Source: Pseudobdellovibrio sp. (lineage in GTDB: Bacteria > Bdellovibrionota > Bdellovibrionia > Bdellovibrionales > Bdellovibrionaceae). From it: a stretch of 18,372 nucleotides of DNA. The notes beneath the pieces were generated by a model. That model searched no databases. It was given only the letters and a program-made list of their open reading frames with translations, and was not told the origin of the DNA. The position numbers were made by a program, and so were the translations under genes. The DNA lies in the NCBI GenBank assembly GCA_025449725.1, contig JANWIU010000095.1, positions 1 through 18,372 on the forward strand, given 5' to 3'. Shown here one piece after another: positions 13,718 through 18,372 of the stretch (the stretch's first letter is position 1; the number at the start of each line of letters is the position of its first letter).

Positions 13718-14570
13718 TCCGCTTTTCGAAAGTTATTTTACAAAAGTTTACGGAGAACGGTGGCCGGCTCTCAGAAAAGAAATCATCGCACCGCCGCGCC
13801 AGGTTTTACGAAAAAATAAATTTGTTACTTATGAAGAAGCATCGACGTTAGCGCCCTGTAGCTTTCTTGAAAACTGCTACTGGAAGCCGGACGGGTACAA
13901 ACTTGAAAAAGACAGCATTGGCCTTTATCCATTTTATGTGATGGATCCTGCCAGTGTATTGGTTGCCAGAGCGCTGGAAGTTCAGACCGATGATCGTATT
14001 TTGGATATGTGTGCGGCTCCGGGCGGTAAATCGTTGGTATTGGCAGAGTCACAGCCGGCCCACCTCATCAGCAACGAAATGTCTGAAGGCCGCAGAGAGC
14101 GGCTGATGCGGGTGTTTCACGAATATATTCCGAGAGAGCAGCGAGATTTCATCAACGTGAAAGGCCTTGACGGAAACCAGTACGGTTTAAGAATGCCAAA
14201 CGAATTCGACAGAGTGCTGGCTGACGTACCTTGTTCCGGCGAGAGACATCTTTTTGAAAATCAGTCCGAGCTTTCTTTATGGACTGAAAAGCGTACGAAA
14301 AATTTGGCGGTCAGGCAGTATTCATTGCTGTCTTCGGCATGGTTGGCTTGCAAGCCCGGCGGAAGAATTGTTTACTCCACTTGTTCTATTTCCCCGATGG
14401 AAAATGACGACGTGATACAGAAGTTAGTTAAAAAACGAAAGCCTGAAATTTTACGCTGGCCTGTTGCTGATGCATTGGATTTTATTGAAAGAACCGAATT
14501 TGGTTACCAGATTTTACCGGACCGAAGCGGGTTCGGTCCTATGTACTTTGCAGTTATGCAAAAGCTATAA
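13701..14570 (+). CDS. NOP2/Sun-family RNA (cytosine-5) methyltransferase
   Basis: A SAM-dependent m5C methyltransferase of 289 residues, most likely acting on rRNA. Motifs: MDPASVLVARAL, then LDMCAAPGGKS (101-111, SAM loop), DVPCSGERH (175-183) with Cys178, and YSTCSISPMEND with Cys228. The two Cys correspond to the release and catalytic residues of the family. The DVPCSGERH form recalls NSUN3/NSUN4-type and RsmF-type enzymes more than classic RsmB, and the NusB-like N-terminal domain of RsmB is absent. Exact target not assignable. The GTG start overlaps phoR by 17 bases, with AGGAAG 11 bases upstream; it is probably read through from the Pho operon. It converges with the next minus-strand gene, leaving 15 bases between the stops. 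Confidence 0.9.
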   Translation: MNSPTNPLFESYFTKVYGERWPALRKEIIAPPRQVLRKNKFVTYEEASTLAPCSFLENCYWKPDGYKLEKDSIGLYPFYVMDPASVLVARALEVQTDDRILDMCAAPGGKSLVLAESQPAHLISNEMSEGRRERLMRVFHEYIPREQRDFINVKGLDGNQYGLRMPNEFDRVLADVPCSGERHLFENQSELSLWTEKRTKNLAVRQYSLLSSAWLACKPGGRIVYSTCSISPMENDDVIQKLVKKRKPEILRWPVADALDFIERTEFGYQILPDRSGFGPMYFAVMQKL

Positions 14571-14585
14571 ATTAAATTCGAAAAA

Positions 14586-14861
14586 TTAGCCGATACGTTT
14601 TTTAAGGTGTATCTGACGGTATTCCTGCAAATTGAAATAGCCATAAGTTTTCATACGGAAAACTTCGGTTACTTGCAGTTCGATTTCTTCAACAACATCG
14701 GCGCCATAACCTTTTGGTGCAAACCCTTTGTTACTGTAAATTTCATCCAGGCAAAGTCCGCAAATGCGTTCAATGAACTCGTCATTTGTTTCGTGTTGGT
14801 GTAAGTGAGACAGGATTTCTTCGTCGATGAGCTCAGCAATGCAGGATTTCATAGTTTTCAT
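14586..14861 (-). CDS. Small conserved-looking protein with CxxC motif, function unknown
   Basis: A 91-residue, acidic, soluble protein. It has an N-terminal helix (CIAELIDEEILSHLHQH), a CGLC motif (Cys34, Cys37), then FAPKGYGADVVEEIELQVTEVF and a basic tail ending KKRIG. The helix-CxxC-[FL]xPxxY layout is distantly like ComFB-type small proteins, but the match is not good enough to name it. No signal peptide or membrane segment. It starts at the ATG at 14861 or at a second ATG at 14852; neither has a clear Shine-Dalgarno. It diverges from the NFACT gene across only 37 bases, so promoters must overlap coding sequence. Confidence 0.65.
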   Translation of the reverse strand: MKTMKSCIAELIDEEILSHLHQHETNDEFIERICGLCLDEIYSNKGFAPKGYGADVVEEIELQVTEVFRMKTYGYFNLQEYRQIHLKKRIG

Positions 14862-14898
14862 ATCGATTTATTCGGTAAAGTGAGCTATCGTCTAAACT

Positions 14899-16197
14899 GT
14901 GAAAACGCCTAGTTTTTCAGAGCTTAAAACCATGGTCGAGTACGTCAACGAAGAGCTTGAAAAGGCCCAGCTGCAGGAAATTCTCAGCACCGAGAAAGGT
15001 CTTGTGCTGAGCTTCTACCGATTTACTAAGAATCCCCGAATGATGCATCTCTTGTTTGATTTGGACCCGGTATTTCCGTTTTTCACGCTGCTGGAAGAGA
15101 ATCCTTGGGGCAAGTATAAAAAAACCAAGCCCACAGCACTTTTTTTGAATTCTCATGCCAAGAACCAGCTTTTCCGCGACAGTGAAGTTGATGAGACCTT
15201 AGGGCGGGTTATTTTGTTCCGCTTGGGTGCCGACGGCGATGTGACGACAATCGAGTTCCGGGCCATACCAAAGCAGGTGAACCTGATTGCGGAACACTCT
15301 AAAAAGTCTATTTCTTGGTTTCCGGTTAAAGAGTTACCTCCGCATCAACCTGTAGTTCAGGAAGAAGAAGTGCGTTCTCTTGCTTATCTGACTGCGCAGT
15401 GGAAGCGTCTGAGGTTAGGCGATAGGGGAACTAAAACAGCGCAAGGTTCTGCGACACCCTATGAAAAATGGATCAAAAGCCGTGAACGTGATCTTGATAA
15501 AAAAAAGAAGGCGCTACAAGCCGTCAAAGCGCAGCTTGAGCAGTTCGAAACTGAAGAGTGGTCCGCTGTCGGTGAATTTTTAAAATCTTACGGAATGAAA
15601 AATCTGAAGCCGGAATGGTCGGTTTACGTCAATTTTGAAAAATCTGTGTCTGAAAACATTCAACTTTGCTTTGAAAAGGCAAAGGCTGCAAAAGTGAAAT
15701 CGGTCGGTGCAAAAAGCCGGATTGAGACTCTCCATCAGGAAATCGAGAGCCTCAGTGATGTTTCTGAAGAACGATTTGAACGTCAGCTGTCGCAGCGGCA
15801 AAAGGATGAAGGCCAAAAGAAGAACGCCCGAAAAGTAGAAGGGCGCTTACGGAAGCTTTCGTTAGGAAAAGATGCTGTCGCCTATATGGGCAAGTCAGCT
15901 TCGGATAATATGAATTTACTCAGAAGCTCCAAGCCGCATGATATTTGGGTGCATTTGAAGGATTACCCCAGCGCTCACGCTGTCATTCACAAACAAAAGA
16001 CTCAAAATCTGGCTGATTCCGAACTGCTTTCAGTGGGAAAGTGGCTTGTGGAGGAAGGTCTTTCAAAAAGCCAAACTTCTATGGGCGGAAAGTACGCGGT
16101 CGTCGCAGTGGAATGCCGTCATGTAAAGCCGATCAAGGGTGATAAGATGGGGCGTGTCACCTATCATAATGCACGCGAATTCTTGATTGCTCTGTAA
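14899..16197 (+). CDS. NFACT-family protein (RqcH/FbpA-like), short divergent member
   Basis: NFACT proteins such as RqcH bind the 50S subunit carrying a stalled peptidyl-tRNA and add an Ala tail in ribosome quality control. The 432 residues hold a reduced NFACT-N region (about 1-150, with ETLGRVILFRLG at 99-110 and IPKQVNLIAE), a long charged coiled-coil region (about 187-320) and a good NFACT-R domain (about 320-430, with AYMGKSASDNMNLL, DIWVHLKDYPSAHAVIH, VKPIKGDKMGRVTYHNA). RqcH is about 570 residues, so the helix-hairpin-helix and part of the N domain are missing or reduced. The Asp-Arg motif needed for tailing by B. subtilis RqcH aligns with Gly102-Arg103 here. The start is a GTG at 14899; an ATG at 14932 is an alternative. 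Confidence 0.82.
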   Translation: MKTPSFSELKTMVEYVNEELEKAQLQEILSTEKGLVLSFYRFTKNPRMMHLLFDLDPVFPFFTLLEENPWGKYKKTKPTALFLNSHAKNQLFRDSEVDETLGRVILFRLGADGDVTTIEFRAIPKQVNLIAEHSKKSISWFPVKELPPHQPVVQEEEVRSLAYLTAQWKRLRLGDRGTKTAQGSATPYEKWIKSRERDLDKKKKALQAVKAQLEQFETEEWSAVGEFLKSYGMKNLKPEWSVYVNFEKSVSENIQLCFEKAKAAKVKSVGAKSRIETLHQEIESLSDVSEERFERQLSQRQKDEGQKKNARKVEGRLRKLSLGKDAVAYMGKSASDNMNLLRSSKPHDIWVHLKDYPSAHAVIHKQKTQNLADSELLSVGKWLVEEGLSKSQTSMGGKYAVVAVECRHVKPIKGDKMGRVTYHNAREFLIAL

Positions 16198-16253
16198 TTT
16201 CAGATAGAATTAAAGCCATAATTCGAAAGTCAAAGAACGACGGAGTGTTTTTT

Positions 16254-17189
16254 ATGATCGAAGTCAGTAATCTGTCTAAAAACTATGGCGAGCGCAAAGC
16301 TATCTCTGACCTCAATTTTAAAATTGAAAAAGGCGACGTTGTTGGGTTCTTAGGACCAAACGGTGCCGGCAAATCGACAACCATGAAAATCATTACAGGA
16401 TTTATGGCGCCGACAAGCGGGGAAGCTCGAGTTTGCGGTTACGATGTTTTTTTGAATCCCATTGAAGTTAAAAAAAGAATCGGATACCTGCCGGAAACGC
16501 CGCCGCTTTATTTAGATATGCTGGTCGATGACTATCTAAGATTCGTGGCCGAACTTAAAGATGTTCCGAAAGAAAAAATAAAAGAGTATGTCGATGGGGC
16601 GCTTGAAAAGGCGCAACTGACGGATGTACGCCGTCGTTTAATTAAAAATCTATCAAAAGGTTTCAAACAACGCGTTGGGATAGCACAAGCGCTTGTTTCT
16701 AACCCTGAAGTTTTAATTCTGGATGAGCCGACAGTGGGCCTTGATCCGAAGCAGGTTTCGGAAATCAGAAATCTCATTCGGCAGCTTAAAGGTGAACACA
16801 CCGTTATCCTTTCGACTCACATTTTGCCCGAAGTTCAAGCCAGCTGTGACAGAGTCATTATCATTCATGAAGGTAAAATCGTCGCGCAGGAGTCCATTTC
16901 AGACATCGCTAATTTAAATAAAGGTTTTATAATGCTGACGGTGAAAACCAGAAAATCTCTGGACATCAAAAGCAGCCTCAAGGCGATCTCCGGGGTTGAA
17001 GAAATAGAAGAAGTTAACAATCAATATTACAGAATTAAACTTACAGAAGATGAAGAAATTATCGAAAGAATTGCCAGCGAGGTCATCCGCTCGGGCGCAG
17101 GACTTGTTGAATTGTCACCTGCGCGCGCCAACTTAGAGGATGTATTTTTGAAATTAACTTACGGACAGGAGACAGAGTCAGGTGTTTAA
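16254..17189 (+). CDS. ABC transporter ATP-binding protein, GldA-like
   Basis: A 311-residue ATPase of an ABC-2 export system. Walker A is GPNGAGKST (34-42), Q-loop region YLPETPPLY, signature LSKGFKQRVG, Walker B VLILDEPTVGLDP, H-loop STHIL. A C-terminal extension of about 90 residues (from LTVKTRKSLD) is typical of the CcmA/GldA/NatA class. I chose the ATG at 16254, with GGAG eight bases upstream; a GTG at 16245 in frame is part of that ribosome binding site. The next gene encodes an ABC-2 permease and overlaps by 8 bases, then a GldG-like protein follows. In Flavobacterium the three partners GldA/F/G are needed for gliding; homologues in non-gliders have unknown cargo, so no gliding role is claimed. 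Confidence 0.94.
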   Translation: MIEVSNLSKNYGERKAISDLNFKIEKGDVVGFLGPNGAGKSTTMKIITGFMAPTSGEARVCGYDVFLNPIEVKKRIGYLPETPPLYLDMLVDDYLRFVAELKDVPKEKIKEYVDGALEKAQLTDVRRRLIKNLSKGFKQRVGIAQALVSNPEVLILDEPTVGLDPKQVSEIRNLIRQLKGEHTVILSTHILPEVQASCDRVIIIHEGKIVAQESISDIANLNKGFIMLTVKTRKSLDIKSSLKAISGVEEIEEVNNQYYRIKLTEDEEIIERIASEVIRSGAGLVELSPARANLEDVFLKLTYGQETESGV

Positions 17190-17967
17190 CTTAAGACCTA
17201 CCTACGTGATTTTAAAGAAAGAACTGGCGGGATATTTTAAAAGCCCCTTGTTTTATTTTTTATGCTTCATGATGACGATCCTTCTTGGGATCATGTTCAC
17301 CATTTCGTTAGAGAAATTTGCTCAGTCATCCTCAAACGCTATGTTACAGTTCGGTGCTACACCGCAGATGCTGAACATTCACTACGCGGTTTTTCTTCCG
17401 CATTTGGCGATCGTGAATCTAGTCTTTGTTTTTTTAGTGCCCGCATTAACTATGCGGCTTTTATCTGAAGAAAAAAAGGTTAAGACTTTTGATCTTTTGC
17501 TGACGTCGCCCATTTCTTCATTATCAATCGTACTAGGAAAATACTTCGCGACCATGGTTACGATTTTTGCATTGATTGGTGTTTCTTTCATTTATCCGCT
17601 GGTTTCACGCAGGGTATTTGAATTTGAATGGTCACCAACTTTAGTGTCCGCTTTTGGAATTTTTTTAGTGGCCGGTGTTTATGTGGCTATGAATCTGTTC
17701 GCGTCCAGTCTTTCTGATAACGGGCTTGTTGCTTTCGTTTTGTCCATTGTGTTTAATTTGTCGATCTGGTTTATCGGAGCCTTAAATGAATCGGTAGACA
17801 GTCCGTCTGCCAAAGCGGTCTTGGAACATATTTCATTGAATACTCATCTGGCCGGGCTGATAGAAGGCACCATTAGAACCAATGGATTGATTTTCTTTTT
17901 CAGCTTAATCTTTTTATTTTGTTTTTTAACTGAACGGGTCATCGAATCCGCGCGATGGAGCGATTAA
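17182..17967 (+). CDS. ABC-2 type permease, GldF-like
   Basis: A 261-residue integral membrane protein with about six hydrophobic segments (roughly residues 20-42, 66-90, 108-132, 145-168, 175-198 and 230-252). It starts with VILKKELAGYFKSPLFYF and contains LLSEEKKVKTFDLLLTSPIS, both hallmarks of the GldF/NosY-type ABC-2 permeases. It forms the channel for the preceding ATPase. The GTG start overlaps the ATPase gene by 8 bases, with AGGAGA nine bases upstream. The stop at 17967 is one base from the next ATG. Confidence 0.92.
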   Translation: MFNLRPTYVILKKELAGYFKSPLFYFLCFMMTILLGIMFTISLEKFAQSSSNAMLQFGATPQMLNIHYAVFLPHLAIVNLVFVFLVPALTMRLLSEEKKVKTFDLLLTSPISSLSIVLGKYFATMVTIFALIGVSFIYPLVSRRVFEFEWSPTLVSAFGIFLVAGVYVAMNLFASSLSDNGLVAFVLSIVFNLSIWFIGALNESVDSPSAKAVLEHISLNTHLAGLIEGTIRTNGLIFFFSLIFLFCFLTERVIESARWSD

Positions 17968-17968
17968 G

Positions 17969-18295
17969 ATGAGTCAAAAGGGAAAATTATTTTTTGTTAT
18001 ATCTATTTTGAGCTTCCTGATCCTGGGTGGATTGTTTTTTGCGATTCGAACCTGGATGCCGTTTATGTGGATTGTGCTGGGCACGTCGCTTATCGGATTA
18101 GTCGGAGGCCTATTTTACGATTACAGAATCCTTGTGGATTTCTTCAGTATGAAGACCACCAAATTGGGGATGAACATGGGTCTCATCTTGTTGCTGACGG
18201 TTATATTTTTAACTGTCATCAACTTTTTGGGTGCAAAGCACTACATGACCTTCGACTTTTCATACAACAAAGTAAAATCAATCTCTGAGCAGTAA
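17969..18295 (+). CDS. GldG-like auxiliary component, N-terminal membrane part (frame closes early)
   Basis: A 108-residue frame with three hydrophobic segments (about 8-27, 30-55, 68-92) ending FDFSYNKVKSISEQ-stop. The end resembles the start of the GldG extracytoplasmic domain, where related proteins continue through a 'LSEQT' motif for several hundred residues. Here TAA (18293-18295) follows SEQ, directly before a run of A. Dropping the single T at 18293 opens a frame that continues to the window end. Thus it is either a naturally separate short membrane subunit, a frameshifted gene, or a sequencing error. GGAG eight bases upstream supports the ATG at 17969. It sits one base after the permease gene, clearly the same operon. 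Confidence 0.8.
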   Translation: MSQKGKLFFVISILSFLILGGLFFAIRTWMPFMWIVLGTSLIGLVGGLFYDYRILVDFFSMKTTKLGMNMGLILLLTVIFLTVINFLGAKHYMTFDFSYNKVKSISEQ

Positions 18296-18329
18296 AAAAA
18301 AAACATTTGAAACCTTTAAGGCGATCTCG

Positions 18330-18372
18330 ATGAAAAATTCATCTATAAAAACTGAGCTGAACGGGTTGAAGA
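18330..18372 (+). CDS. Possible start of the separate GldG-like C-terminal gene (partial)
   Basis: The frame shifted by +1 from the preceding gene is open from 18294 to the window end. It contains an ATG at 18330 (MKNSSIKTELNGLK) with AAGG eight bases upstream. If the GldG gene is naturally split, this is the likely second start; if it is a frameshift, these residues are simply the continuation of the first piece. Only 14 codons are visible, so the product cannot be confirmed. Confidence 0.4.
   Translation, partial: MKNSSIKTELNGLK

Noticed and set aside
14571..14585. Terminator between the methyltransferase and the small CxxC gene
   Set aside because: The 15-base gap is AT-rich but holds no hairpin with a T-run.
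16532..16801. Minus-strand open frame inside the ABC ATPase gene
   Set aside because: It is antisense to the signature and Walker B motifs and has no start signal.
1..18372. CRISPR array, insertion sequence, phage or plasmid element
   Set aside because: I found no spaced repeat array, transposase, integrase or terminal inverted repeats, and gene style is uniform across the window.

Overview
The window is about 18.4 kb of gene-dense bacterial chromosome with roughly mid-40s % GC by eye. It holds one tRNA gene and about 17 protein genes, with short or overlapping gene junctions. I see no insertion sequence, phage gene or CRISPR array. Several features point to a Bdellovibrio-like organism (Bdellovibrionota, formerly deltaproteobacteria): an EF-G of the mitochondrial/spd type (AHIDSGKTT in the P-loop), many secreted or lipid-anchored proteins, a GldA/GldF/GldG-like ABC exporter, and a polyphosphate and Pho regulatory cluster. 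This placement is inferred from gene style and not from a marker search.

Layout. Positions 1-1307 (minus) hold the 5' part of an EF-G gene, cut by the window edge. A 186-bp divergent spacer follows. Next come recQ (1494-2945) and aat (2926-3579), which overlap. Between aat and a minus-strand tRNA-Arg(CCT) (3645-3720) lies a 5 x 7-bp GATATCN tandem repeat. A secreted DUF3857/transglutaminase-like protein (3780-5630) converges with, and overlaps by 45 bp, a two-gene minus-strand operon. That operon encodes a tail-anchored PilZ protein and an unrecognised lipoprotein, joined by a TAATG stop/start.

Central block. ppk (7862-10111), ppx/gppA (10092-10973, minus), phoU (11054-11713), a PhoB-type regulator (11697-12464) and a PhoR-type kinase (12461-13717) form a phosphate/polyphosphate module. 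Ppk makes polyphosphate, Ppx/GppA degrades it or pppGpp, and PhoU-PhoB-PhoR would sense and regulate. The ppk upstream region and the ppx/phoU divergent spacer share a 15-bp motif, CTTGAC-N4-GTCTG, that overlaps the predicted -35 elements. This is a candidate common operator. No Pst transporter genes are present in the window.

Right side. A NOP2/Sun-type rRNA m5C methyltransferase gene overlaps the end of phoR. A small CxxC protein gene (minus) follows, then a short divergent NFACT-family protein whose Asp-Arg motif reads Gly-Arg. Last is an ABC exporter operon: ATPase, ABC-2 permease, and a GldG-like N-terminal piece. The GldG-like frame stops at 18295 while the adjacent frame stays open to the window edge. 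It is therefore either a split gene or a one-base frameshift.

No gene-free stretch exceeds 300 bases. The longest is the fusA-recQ spacer.
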